A DNA stretch of 50,182 bases from a virus. The translations under genes were made by a program, and so were the position numbers. Position 1 is the stretch's first letter, and each line of letters starts with the position of its first letter. Shown piece after piece: positions 1-5,860 of the stretch. Below the pieces are notes generated by a model that saw nothing but the letters and a program-made list of their open reading frames with translations, had not been told where the DNA came from and made no database searches. The stretch is from IMG/VR virus record IMGVR_UViG_3300046318_000184, positions 1-50,182 of that record; one strand, 5' to 3'.

Positions 1-153
1 TGCTTGCAGGTGGTGTCCAGTCATTTCTGACTCAGGTATCTCGTGGTCGCAATCTACAAACGATTCTTCAATGCGCTCTTCGTATTCGCCACAGCAGTCA
101 GCCTCCCCACAACCCCAGATGGTGTTGTCTTGCTTTATGTAGTAGATGGTCAT
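1..153 (-). CDS. Hypothetical protein, C-terminus cut by window edge
   Basis: A leftward reading frame begins at an ATG (151-153) and stays open for 51 codons to the window edge, so its C-terminus is missing. The start is MTIYYIKQDNTIWGCGEADC. It has three Cys near residues 15-21, a later Cys, and is rich in Glu and Asp. The start overlaps the stop of the preceding gene by four bases (ATGA), the usual arrangement in this leftward run. I do not recognise a family. Confidence 0.7.
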   Translation of the reverse strand, partial: MTIYYIKQDNTIWGCGEADCCGEYEERIEESFVDCDHEIPESEMTGHHLQA

Positions 154-344
154 TTGTTTGCCTCCTCAAGGCGCTGCTTTAGGTGACCCATAGCGTCTTC
201 ACAGTTACACGCCATCTCTTGGTCCCAAAGAGTGGCCACATAGGACCAAACCATTTTCTTGAAGATACGATTACGCCTTGACTGTTCTGCTGCTAGTTCT
301 TTACCTGCAATAAGATGCGCTAGTTTAGACTTCCAGTTACTCAC
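150..344 (-). CDS. Small hypothetical protein, 64 aa
   Basis: A basic N-terminal half (KSKLAHLIAGKELAAEQSRR) is followed by a predicted amphipathic helix. No transmembrane segment or catalytic motif is visible. It overlaps both neighbours by four bases (ATGA), so it is almost certainly translated as part of a leftward operon of small genes. The function is unknown. Confidence 0.7.
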   Translation of the reverse strand: MSNWKSKLAHLIAGKELAAEQSRRNRIFKKMVWSYVATLWDQEMACNCEDAMGHLKQRLEEANK

Positions 345-661
345 TTGTTCTCTCCCTCAAAGGCTTCTTTTACTGCAGGGTTTTTCAATTGTTCCTCAAG
401 GTATTCCTCAAAGTTAGTCTTGTTCTCTTCCTCTCTATCAAACTCAACCTTGTCCGAGAAAGCAATCTCATCAATCAAGTCATTTAGGTCGTTGACCGAC
501 ATTACTCCCTTAGGGACGTCGACCATTTCCTTTAGCTTTCGCTCTAAGATAGCCAGCGCGCGTTCGCGCTCAGCCTTAGTCGCGTAACATATAGGGCAAC
601 CCATATCATCAGCAGGGTCCCAGGTCCAGTCGTGGATTTCGCACTCAGCACTTAGCGCCAT
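341..661 (-). CDS. Hypothetical protein, 106 aa, one Cys pair
   Basis: The N-terminus holds a possible metal site (CEIHDW near residue 7 and CPIC near residues 22-25). The rest is strongly charged and helical, with a Glu-rich C-terminal part. It overlaps the upstream gene by one base and the downstream gene by four, so translation is probably coupled. I do not recognise a family. A small zinc-binding protein is possible, but the Cys/His set is minimal. Confidence 0.7.
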   Translation of the reverse strand: MALSAECEIHDWTWDPADDMGCPICYATKAERERALAILERKLKEMVDVPKGVMSVNDLNDLIDEIAFSDKVEFDREEENKTNFEEYLEEQLKNPAVKEAFEGENK

Positions 662-858
662 TAGAGCGACCTCAACTTCTTTAGGACGTTTGTGTAATAC
701 CCAACGTTCTGAGCGTGGACCCCTAGATCAAGCCCATCTAGGTTTGCGCGCAGGAATGGGTCTGCCAATACTGCCTTTGACTTTTCAATCTCTTTAGTCA
801 GGTACTGCTCTAGTTCCGCGAGCTTCTGCTCAGCAGTCTTCTTTTTCTTTGTTGCCAT
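661..858 (-). CDS. Small hypothetical helical protein, 65 aa
   Basis: It has a Lys-rich N-terminus (MATKKKKTAEQKLAELEQYL) followed by heptad-like helical sequence. The start lies 29 bases inside the end of the upstream nucleotidyltransferase gene, and the stop abuts the start of the next gene, consistent with operon packing. No known domain is visible. Confidence 0.65.
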   Translation of the reverse strand: MATKKKKTAEQKLAELEQYLTKEIEKSKAVLADPFLRANLDGLDLGVHAQNVGYYTNVLKKLRSL

Positions 859-1297
859 TCGTCACTCTTTCCTTGTAGTCTTTTAGAATCCAGCTTGAGC
901 TGTTCTTTTTGTCATTACCGCCGACTCCGAAGACGAATCGAAGTCTATTTGAATCTACCACCATCTCAGGGATGTTGTCAAGTGTCCTGTCTCCACCATT
1001 CGCGAAGAGAACCTCGTCTTCAGGATACATCTCAAGAACTTGATTAATCGCGTCTATTGCTGTACCATCCGAGTCGTCGAAAACAATAACGGCGTCTACG
1101 GACTTGAATTCTTCAATGATGGCCCCACGCTCATCTAGTGGCAAGAAAGGCTCACCTTTTTTGCGAACCAACCACGAGTCCGAGTTAACTCCCACAATAA
1201 GGACGTCGCCCAACTCACGCGCGGCTCGGATATAGGAAACGTGGCCGGAGTGCACAGGGTCGAACCCTCCGGTCACCAGAACAATCTTCTTACTCAT
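830..1297 (-). CDS. HldE/RfaE C-terminal-like nucleotidyltransferase
   Basis: The 155-residue protein belongs to the cytidylyltransferase superfamily, which transfers a nucleotidyl group from an NTP to a phosphorylated sugar or alcohol. Visible features are the Rossmann start IVLVTGGFDPVHSGH with the HxGH motif (His16 and His19), the LPLDERG segment, and the NGGD segment near residue 100. This order resembles the ADP-heptose synthase C-terminal domain (HldE/RfaE) more than TagD. The protein is a stand-alone domain with no kinase part. A second member of the superfamily is at 29,874. With the HAD phosphatase and glycosyltransferase it suggests a phage-encoded activated-sugar step. The substrate is inferred, not shown. 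Confidence 0.85.
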   Translation of the reverse strand: MSKKIVLVTGGFDPVHSGHVSYIRAARELGDVLIVGVNSDSWLVRKKGEPFLPLDERGAIIEEFKSVDAVIVFDDSDGTAIDAINQVLEMYPEDEVLFANGGDRTLDNIPEMVVDSNRLRFVFGVGGNDKKNSSSWILKDYKERVTNGNKEKEDC

Positions 1298-1370
1298 CTC
1301 GAGAATCCATTATAGCAATAATAATCATTCCAAGGACAATAATCCCTAACATCCATAGCCCTGCGTTCAA
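1290..1370 (-). CDS. Possible 26-aa membrane peptide (TTG start)
   Basis: This short frame starts at a TTG overlapping the stop of the 56-aa gene (CTTGAA) and ends just inside the nucleotidyltransferase gene. It encodes one hydrophobic run (MLGIIVLGMIIIAIM) followed by the charged end DSRDE, which looks like a single-pass membrane peptide. It exactly fills an otherwise empty gap in a tightly packed operon. An internal ATG seven codons in is an alternative start. The ribosome binding site is weak, so this is tentative. Confidence 0.35.
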   Translation of the reverse strand: MNAGLWMLGIIVLGMIIIAIMDSRDE

Positions 1371-1537
1371 GCTAGATTCAGCTCCTTCTTCACGAACTGC
1401 CAGAAGTCCTCCATGTCCTCGATGTAGATTTCATCGCTGACTTCCTGGACGTCGCCACTTCGCTTTTCACGGAAGTAGTGCATCGAGCACATCCCGCGAC
1501 CAAAAACCTTTTTCTCGCAACTGTCAATCTTGCACAT
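1367..1537 (-). CDS. Small zinc-motif protein, 56 aa
   Basis: The N-terminus has Cys2, Cys7, Cys17 and His20 in a C-x4-C-x9-C-x2-H arrangement, reading MCKIDSCEKKVFGRGMCSMH. This mini zinc-binding motif is seen at the start of many small phage HNH-type and DNA-binding proteins. The remaining 35 residues are acidic and helical, and there is no HNH core. Its start overlaps the stop of the upstream 104-aa gene (TAATG), so it is in the same operon. The role is unknown. Confidence 0.7.
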   Translation of the reverse strand: MCKIDSCEKKVFGRGMCSMHYFREKRSGDVQEVSDEIYIEDMEDFWQFVKKELNLA

Positions 1538-1851
1538 TATTTGTCTTCTCCTGTTATCTTCCTACGTAGTGCCAATAGCGCAAGGTCTCCGCGCATTGGG
1601 GGGTTTTTCGATAGTTCATCAATCATAGCCAGAATCTCTTCTGTTTCCGATAGTTTCTTTAGGGACGTCGACGAATCGGTCTCGAAGACCTCATCATTCG
1701 ACATTGAGCGACCACACTGGCACACATACTTGGCTCCACTCTGCGGACCCTTATAGAAGGTGTGGACGTGGTCGTCCAGAGGATACTCTTCAGTATCCTT
1801 AGCTTTCAGCGGATTGTACTTGCTGAATAGTTCGAAGAAATCTTTACTCAT
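1537..1851 (-). CDS. Hypothetical protein, 104 aa, first gene of leftward operon
   Basis: A short Cys/His segment is visible (HVHTFYKGPQSGAKYVCQCG, near residues 28-47), similar to a small zinc knuckle. The C-terminal half is helical. It is the first gene after a promoter at 1,860-1,887. The -10 hexamer ends only eight bases before the ATG and no clear Shine-Dalgarno is present, so the mRNA may be leaderless. The function is unknown. Confidence 0.7.
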   Translation of the reverse strand: MSKDFFELFSKYNPLKAKDTEEYPLDDHVHTFYKGPQSGAKYVCQCGRSMSNDEVFETDSSTSLKKLSETEEILAMIDELSKNPPMRGDLALLALRRKITGEDK

Positions 1852-1859
1852 ACCTATAT

Positions 1860-1887
1860 CTTATACCTGTATAAATAAAGATGTCAA
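1860..1887 (-). promoter_or_regulatory. Sigma70-type promoter for the left-end operon
   Basis: On the minus strand a perfect TTGACA (1,882-1,887) is followed after 16 bp by TATAAG (1,860-1,865). The ATG of the 104-aa gene is eight bases beyond the -10. Its position directly after a terminator supports the call. Confidence 0.7.
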
Positions 1888-2002
1888 ATCGGCACGAACG
1901 CGCGGATTTATGAATATACATATTATATTGACTTTTAACGAAGCTTCGTTCAAACTTCTACCGGACGTCGAAGTTTTATTATATAAAGTATCATATTGTA
2001 CA

Positions 2003-2034
2003 GAAAAGGCCCCCCGAAGGGAGCCTCTTTTGTG
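2003..2034. terminator. Rho-independent terminator between operons (bidirectional)
   Basis: A stem pairing AGGC-CCC with GGG-GCCT around a CGAA tetraloop (one internal mismatch) has a short T-run on either strand. It lies just after the groES stop in the leftward direction, so it probably ends that transcript. The rest of the 222-bp gap (1,852-2,073) is AT-rich and holds the promoter above and no gene. Confidence 0.7.
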
Positions 2035-2073
2035 TGTGCAAACTTAAACCTAAGTTTATACAACGCCTGTTAT

Positions 2074-2343
2074 TTAGCCTAATACAGCGAAGACATCTTC
2101 CTCTGCAAGGACCAGATATTCCTTAGATCCGAGGGTTAGGCTGGTGCCAGCGTACTTCGAGTAGATTACGGTGTCGCCTACAGCGATGTCCTCTACCTTA
2201 CTGCCGATGGCAATCACTTCACCCTGCTGAGGTTTTTCCTGCGCTACGTCCGGAATGATTAATCCAGAGGCAGTTGTCTGCTCTGCATCCTTCTGTAGAA
2301 TGGCAACTCGGTTGCCGATTGGCTTAATCTTGATCTGACTCAT
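2074..2343 (-). CDS. groES: GroES-type co-chaperonin (Cpn10)
   Basis: The 89-residue protein has the full Cpn10 layout: N-terminal strand IKPIGNRVAI, mobile loop EQTTASGLIIPD (about residues 21-32), then KPQQGEVIAIG, GDTVIYSKYAGT and the C-terminal YLVLAEEDVFAVLG. GroES caps the GroEL folding chamber. Phage versions (T4 gp31 is the classical example) remodel host GroEL for phage proteins. No groEL is in the window, so it would work with host chaperonin. It begins 20 bases inside the upstream gene and is followed by a terminator. No residue is obviously missing. Confidence 0.93.
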   Translation of the reverse strand: MSQIKIKPIGNRVAILQKDAEQTTASGLIIPDVAQEKPQQGEVIAIGSKVEDIAVGDTVIYSKYAGTSLTLGSKEYLVLAEEDVFAVLG

Positions 2344-2668
2344 TGAGTTCTTCTTTCTTATCTTTTAATTTCTGCTTGTATTCAGCAGCAAGGTTTTGTA
2401 CGGTCTGATTCTTGTAATGGACTGTCTTTACTCGGTCCAGCTTGAAGCTTCGCATCTGCTCAGCCCCTTTCTTTCCGCCCCATACATCTAACCACTCAGT
2501 TGTCGGAGTGACAATGTATTGGACAAATCTATAACGCCCACGCTCCCCGCGTATCTTGAGCTCGGTTCCCTTGCTGACGTTTCTCCCGTTGATTTGCATC
2601 TCCAGGATGTACTTCCAGTTGTCATTAGGGCGAGGTCCTTCTATACCCTTACTCTTTTTTCTACCCAC
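2324..2668 (-). CDS. Hypothetical basic protein, 114 aa
   Basis: This is a charged protein with the start MGRKKSKGIEGPRPNDNWKY and conserved-looking strand segments (ELKIRGERGRYRFVQYIV, WLDVWGG), followed by a Lys/Glu-rich helical tail. Proteins of this look recur in actinophage genomes without assigned function. It lies between the methyltransferase and groES, abutting the former by one base and overlapping the latter by 20. I cannot assign a role. Confidence 0.65.
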   Translation of the reverse strand: MGRKKSKGIEGPRPNDNWKYILEMQINGRNVSKGTELKIRGERGRYRFVQYIVTPTTEWLDVWGGKKGAEQMRSFKLDRVKTVHYKNQTVQNLAAEYKQKLKDKKEELNESDQD

Positions 2669-3222
2669 TATACCTCATTCCCCCAAACATCCCAACCTTC
2701 CATCGGGCGTCTGGCAAACATTTCCAGCTTTGTAGCGTCTGGGTATAGGCGCTCAATCCTGCGGTGAACCTCGTCTGGCTTCCGCGAATGCTCCATCTTA
2801 GCAGCAAGAATAGTATGAGGTACACCCTCATCTGAAATCGGTAGCGGTCTACCTTTAGGGATGTTTGAAGCAACTAGCACATACTCGGCTGTTGGCTTCA
2901 CCACACTTGGGCGAACACCCTGCGCCCCGATTGGAGTAACTCCGTCAGCCCTGGTCTTGACCCAGGTAAAAGCAACTCCGCGATAAGTTAGCCCCCAGTG
3001 TCGAAGAAGATCGATGGCAAAGTCCAAGCGAGGAGAGGTCACCCACATGAAAACTACTCCTGGCTTTTCCAAAATGCCCTTGATGTCCAATGCCATCAGA
3101 TCTTCGTCCGACATGGTTGGATAGAACTTCGCAGCTGCGCCCATCTTATCCTGGGCACCATAATAAGACCAAGGTGGATCCATAAGGATCACTTGGTACT
3201 TAGAGTCTGGAAGTTCTGTCAT
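2668..3222 (-). CDS. MT-A70 family adenine methyltransferase
   Basis: The 184-residue protein carries the MT-A70 catalytic motif DPPW (residues 15-18 in YQVILMDPPWSY) and the downstream family pattern VFMWVTSPRLDFAIDLL, FTWVKTR, PTAEYVLVAS and RKPDEVHRRIERL. The family methylates the N6 of adenine using S-adenosylmethionine. Phage members usually act on DNA and may protect the genome from host restriction. I chose the ATG at 3,222, two bases after the lipoprotein stop, rather than an earlier in-frame start inside that gene. No partner restriction enzyme is visible, so it is an orphan methyltransferase. Confidence 0.88.
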   Translation of the reverse strand: MTELPDSKYQVILMDPPWSYYGAQDKMGAAAKFYPTMSDEDLMALDIKGILEKPGVVFMWVTSPRLDFAIDLLRHWGLTYRGVAFTWVKTRADGVTPIGAQGVRPSVVKPTAEYVLVASNIPKGRPLPISDEGVPHTILAAKMEHSRKPDEVHRRIERLYPDATKLEMFARRPMEGWDVWGNEV

Positions 3223-3224
3223 GA

Positions 3225-3596
3225 TTACTTCTGGTGAATCATTAGGTCTAGGCCGTTGTCTGGGTGGTACGACCACTCAGCTTCAAAGCCATCCCAGTCG
3301 CCAGTCTGTTTACCATCGAGCGCACGAGTAGTCTCCACGCTGTTGATAATGAACTCAGGCATCTTGAGCGAAGGAGAGTTGACTACGCAGATAACATCGT
3401 CAATAGTAGCGCCCTCATACTCATCTTCACCCATCATGTCTAGGGACAGGGTTTTACCTTCATCACCAATCCGAACTCCAGCCGAGAGGTTACATTCTTC
3501 AGAAACCTTCTGAAGGGCTGTAGGACCCATGGAACATCCGGAAAGTGTTGCTGCCAATAGGCCAGCGATGCCAACAATGGCAAGTGTCTTTTTCAT
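3225..3596 (-). CDS. Secreted lipoprotein, 123 aa
   Basis: The N-terminus is a type II signal peptide: Lys2-Lys3, a hydrophobic core (LAIVGIAGLLAATL) and a lipobox LSGC with Cys21 as the lipidated residue. The mature part is acidic and resembles no enzyme; part of it reads IDDVICVVNSPSLKMPE. Phage lipoproteins displayed on the host membrane often mediate superinfection exclusion, and that is a reasonable but unproven role. It is the first gene after the RNA-block terminator, with its own extended -10 promoter, and is followed two bases later by the methyltransferase. Confidence 0.8.
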   Translation of the reverse strand: MKKTLAIVGIAGLLAATLSGCSMGPTALQKVSEECNLSAGVRIGDEGKTLSLDMMGEDEYEGATIDDVICVVNSPSLKMPEFIINSVETTRALDGKQTGDWDGFEAEWSYHPDNGLDLMIHQK

Positions 3597-3621
3597 ATGT
3601 CTTCTATCATTAAAGGGACAT

Positions 3622-3632
3622 GCTTATCATAG
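3622..3632 (-). promoter_or_regulatory. Extended -10 promoter for the lipoprotein gene
   Basis: On the minus strand TGC-TATGAT matches an extended -10 element about 25 bases before the lipoprotein ATG. No good -35 is present because the terminator T-tract occupies that place. Confidence 0.45.
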
Positions 3633-3637
3633 CACAC

Positions 3638-3668
3638 AAAAATAAAAACCCCGTCCGAAGACGAGGTC
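3638..3668 (-). terminator. Strong rho-independent terminator of the RNA block
   Basis: On the minus strand CCTCGTC pairs with GACGGGG (one G-T pair) around a TTCG tetraloop and is followed by the T-rich tract TTTTTATTTTT. It ends leftward transcription coming through the tmRNA and the region below it. Confidence 0.85.
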
Positions 3669-4110
3669 TTATCCCCAGGCATCGAGCCCACCGTCCGGAG
3701 GGCCATTACCCGTTCGACCGCCTAACGGTCTGGTAAGTTTAAGGTGTCGTTCGTGGAACATGGTTCGTCTCCCAAGAGATTCCCAACGACTCTATCCACC
3801 TAGACGGTCACCTGCATGGTCTCAGCCTGAACGCTTACCCAACTCAGATACTATCGATGCCGCCAAGGCTGGCTTCGGTGGTAGCAGCAGACACAGAAGT
3901 TGTTCAGACTTCTGCCTTACGTGGGTAGTCAGGACTCGCACCTGAAGCATTCTCAATATAACCCCGAAGGGACTGACTACTACCCTGCCAAGTAACTTAG
4001 AACTACTTGACTGCTTCGCCGCGATTCTAAGTCGCTTTGAGCATTAAACATCTAGCCTTTACAACTAGAGTAACCCACCGCATATGGGGGCCTCTGCACC
4101 GATAGTGATG
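3669..4110 (-). ncRNA. Probable large structured non-coding RNA, family unknown
   Basis: About 440 bases between the tmRNA and a strong terminator have no convincing reading frame but many complementary segments. Clear helices are ACTTAGAA/TTCTAAGT (3,995-4,002 with 4,025-4,032, 8 bp), GTAGTCAG/CTGACTAC (3,925-3,932 with 3,973-3,980, 8 bp), CAGAAGT/ACTTCTG (3,894-3,900 with 3,908-3,914, 7 bp), TCTAG/CTAGA (4,051-4,055 with 4,065-4,069), TCAGG/CCTGA around a 7-base TGCGAGT loop that resembles a tRNA T-arm (3,929-3,945), and GACCG/CGGTC (3,716-3,730). I could not fold complete tRNAs, and RNase P signature segments are absent. Ornate phage RNAs such as GOLLD or ROOL lie near phage tRNA-type genes, but I cannot confirm membership. 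The exact ends are uncertain. Confidence 0.55.
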
Positions 4111-4118
4111 ATGCATAG

Positions 4119-4458
4119 TGGAGATGCGGGGAATCGAACCCCGGTCCAATTATGGATCCATTGTTCTTCTACAAGCTTAGGCAGTTTATATTTCCAGGAC
4201 CGAACTGCCACATCCTGTGGTGCTGGGGTTTTACGTCCACAGCATCGACGTACTACAAGTTGTCCTATTTATTTAGAACCTGACTGCCCAGCTAGAACTA
4301 CTGCTTTGTCAGGGGCCTAACGGCGAATCCTAAGATTACGCAGCTAGAGCGAATGCAGAACGAGATTCAGCATTTATTTTGTTTAGCGGTTTTACGAGAC
4401 TCCGCTATCTCGGCTTGCTTCACCAACTTCAGAATAACTGTCGAAACCAGTCATCCCC
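4119..4458 (-). ncRNA. ssrA: Transfer-messenger RNA (tmRNA)
   Basis: The 5' end GGGGATG (4,452-4,458) pairs with CATCTCC (4,120-4,126) to form the acceptor stem. The T-arm CGGGG-TTCGATT-CCCCG lies just before it, and the 5' domain reads GACTGGTTTCGACAG, as in other tmRNAs. The resume codon is GCT after AATAAAT, and the encoded tag is AESRSAFALAA followed by TAA (4,336-4,371). Its ALAA end is the standard ClpXP degron. CCA is not encoded after the discriminator A. The one-piece form and length of about 340 nt are normal. tmRNA rescues stalled ribosomes and tags the incomplete protein. It is probably driven by -10 sequences just upstream, at the end of the HNH gene. Confidence 0.95.
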
Positions 4459-4472
4459 GTGAACACTATTTA

Positions 4473-4492
4473 ATTGTATCTAGATTGTATCA
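4473..4492 (-). promoter_or_regulatory. Candidate tmRNA promoter (tandem TACAAT)
   Basis: Two copies of GATACAAT occur on the minus strand, with TACAAT at 4,473-4,478 and 4,484-4,489. The upstream copy is preceded by TGA, matching an extended -10. They lie 14-31 bases before the mature tmRNA 5' end, so a short leader would be trimmed. No good -35 was found. Confidence 0.45.
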
Positions 4493-4875
4493 GACTTTTG
4501 CGAATCGCGCCAGCTAAAGACTCGCTCTTGTCTACAGACAAAGCAACGACAACCATACTCAATCTTCTCTAGAGTGCCACATGCAAGAAGGGCAGCTTCA
4601 CCATTCTTGCTGTTCTGTAGGGCGGTCTTATCTTCGTGACAGGACTCGCATAAGATCTGGCAATCCTTTAGTTCCTTCTTGCGAACATCTTCGCTACGCG
4701 ACCAGATGTCACGAGGATTAAAGGTTTTGTTGTCCTGGCTCTTGTGGTCAACTTCCAGGTTGCGGGTAGAGCCACACTTGACGCACTTACCGCCCTTAGA
4801 TTTAATCCACTCACGCTTGCGCTTGTTGACAAACTCTAGCTGGTATTCGCGTTTCTTTTTTCCTGTATAGCCCAT
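4480..4875 (-). CDS. HNH endonuclease-like protein
   Basis: The 131-residue protein has the HNH zinc framework: Cys31-x2-Cys34, the LEVDH segment (His44), and LCESCHED (Cys76, Cys79, His80). The N-terminus is Lys/Arg-rich, suited to DNA binding. The C-terminus carries a second Cys cluster, GCRCFVCRQERV. HNH proteins of this size in phages act as nicking or homing endonucleases or in DNA packaging; no terminase is nearby, so the former is likelier. It ends 22 bases before the tmRNA, and its 3' end probably contains the tmRNA promoter. Confidence 0.85.
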   Translation of the reverse strand: MGYTGKKKREYQLEFVNKRKREWIKSKGGKCVKCGSTRNLEVDHKSQDNKTFNPRDIWSRSEDVRKKELKDCQILCESCHEDKTALQNSKNGEAALLACGTLEKIEYGCRCFVCRQERVFSWRDSQKSDTI

Positions 4876-4884
4876 ACATCTATT

Positions 4885-5622
4885 TTACAGCAGATTGCGG
4901 ATTAGGACTAGAGTCTCCTCCGGGCTAAACACGTGCTGGAAATCTACACCAGTAGCAATTACAGGAAAATCGTTTCCACCTGGCTCAAGTCTATCTCCAA
5001 CAAACAAAACACTACTCGGGGAGATTCTAGTTCGCTTACAGAGCTCATACATTCCGTAGCCCTTATCGATACCAAGTCGAGTTATATCAATACTGGTAGA
5101 CCCACCAGACCGCACATCGAACTCAGGTAACATCGAGGCTACAGTCCTTCTCATGCTATCACGCTTAGATTTGTCTGGGTCCCAGGCTTCCTTCTCCTCG
5201 AGCGGAGCATCCTGACCTAATGCAGAGAATGTTATCTGAGCACCACGGTTGTCAATGACCTCACCGTATGCCTTATCCGGCCACACCCCAAGTAGTGCAG
5301 CAGATACATGCAACACACTAATAATTCTCTCAGCCTGAGCTGGAGTAAAATCTTCCGAGTAAATAGTACGCCAACGACCAAAGTGACGCTTAAGATAGCA
5401 AGCACCGCTTGTCGGCATCAAATGTAGATTTCTCAGGTTAGCACCTGCAGGAAGTTTACTCACTACCTGAGACATAATCTGCTGCTCGGTGCCACCGCTA
5501 ATGATACACACCTGTGTAATGTCTAGAAGACTCTTAAGAGCCTTAGCCATCTCGCACGAAATAGGACCCTTGCTAGGTGCAAGGGTCCCATCGAGATCGA
5601 AAGCAATGAGCTTAAGACCCAT
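4885..5622 (-). CDS. HAD-superfamily phosphatase (Cof / phosphomannomutase-like)
   Basis: All HAD motifs are present in order: I, FDLDGTL (nucleophile Asp9, acid Asp11); II, CIISGG near residue 40; III, the Lys in IDKGYGMYEL; IV, VFVGDRLEPGGND near residue 210. The cap resembles the type C2 (IIB) subgroup, which includes Cof phosphatases, sucrose/mannosyl phosphatases and eukaryotic-type phosphomannomutase. The protein therefore probably removes or moves phosphate on a hexose phosphate. The phage also has nucleotidyltransferases and glycosyltransferases, so sugar-nucleotide supply is a reasonable context. The start overlaps the preceding 43-aa gene stop (TAATG). Confidence 0.85.
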   Translation of the reverse strand: MGLKLIAFDLDGTLAPSKGPISCEMAKALKSLLDITQVCIISGGTEQQIMSQVVSKLPAGANLRNLHLMPTSGACYLKRHFGRWRTIYSEDFTPAQAERIISVLHVSAALLGVWPDKAYGEVIDNRGAQITFSALGQDAPLEEKEAWDPDKSKRDSMRRTVASMLPEFDVRSGGSTSIDITRLGIDKGYGMYELCKRTRISPSSVLFVGDRLEPGGNDFPVIATGVDFQHVFSPEETLVLIRNLL

Positions 5623-5753
5623 TAGTCGCGAGTGACCAATCGGCGCTTGATTGCGTCAAAAATCTTTGGACGCTTCTTGCTAGCCTTACCGTTCTTACGG
5701 TCAGAAACTTCCTTTGCAGCTGGCTTACCGCCGCCACCTTTACCTTTTGCCAT
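5622..5753 (-). CDS. Small basic protein, 43 aa
   Basis: The frame begins MAKGKGGGGKPAAKEVSDRK and is rich in Lys, Arg and Gly, ending IFDAIKRRLVTRD. A good ribosome binding site (AGGAG, 6 bases before ATG) is present, and the stop overlaps the start of the HAD gene. The charge suggests nucleic-acid or ribosome binding, but no family is recognised. It is the first gene of a leftward operon. Confidence 0.65.
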   Translation of the reverse strand: MAKGKGGGGKPAAKEVSDRKNGKASKKRPKIFDAIKRRLVTRD

Positions 5754-5782
5754 TTGGGCTCCTGTCTTTAGGTCTACATTCT

Positions 5783-5790
5783 AACACAAA
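5783..5790 (-). promoter_or_regulatory. Extended -10 promoter for the 43-aa/HAD operon
   Basis: On the minus strand TGT-TAGAAT lies about 30 bases before the ATG at 5,753, with no clear -35. It is divergent from the promoter at 5,808. Confidence 0.4.
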
Positions 5791-5807
5791 CATTAGCAAA
5801 AATTGGT

Positions 5808-5836
5808 TTGCAATTTATCATTACATACATTATTAT
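5808..5836 (+). promoter_or_regulatory. Sigma70-type promoter for the HTH gene
   Basis: TTGCAA (5,808-5,813), a 17-bp spacer and TATTAT (5,831-5,836) form a good promoter 24 bases before the ATG at 5,861. AAGGAG at 5,851-5,856 is a strong ribosome binding site. Confidence 0.65.
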
Positions 5837-5860
5837 GTAACTATCCAATAAAGGAGAAAC

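Noticed and set aside
3910-3990. A tRNA gene on the minus strand with T-arm-like hairpin and acceptor-like GGGTAGT/ACTACCC pairing
   Set aside because: The span is only about 63 bases, no anticodon arm of five base pairs can be formed and the T-loop lacks the normal TTC. It is better read as part of a larger structured RNA.
3669-4110. RNase P RNA
   Set aside because: The universally conserved GAGGAAAGTCC and ACAGAA-type segments of the P4 helix are not found in the right order.
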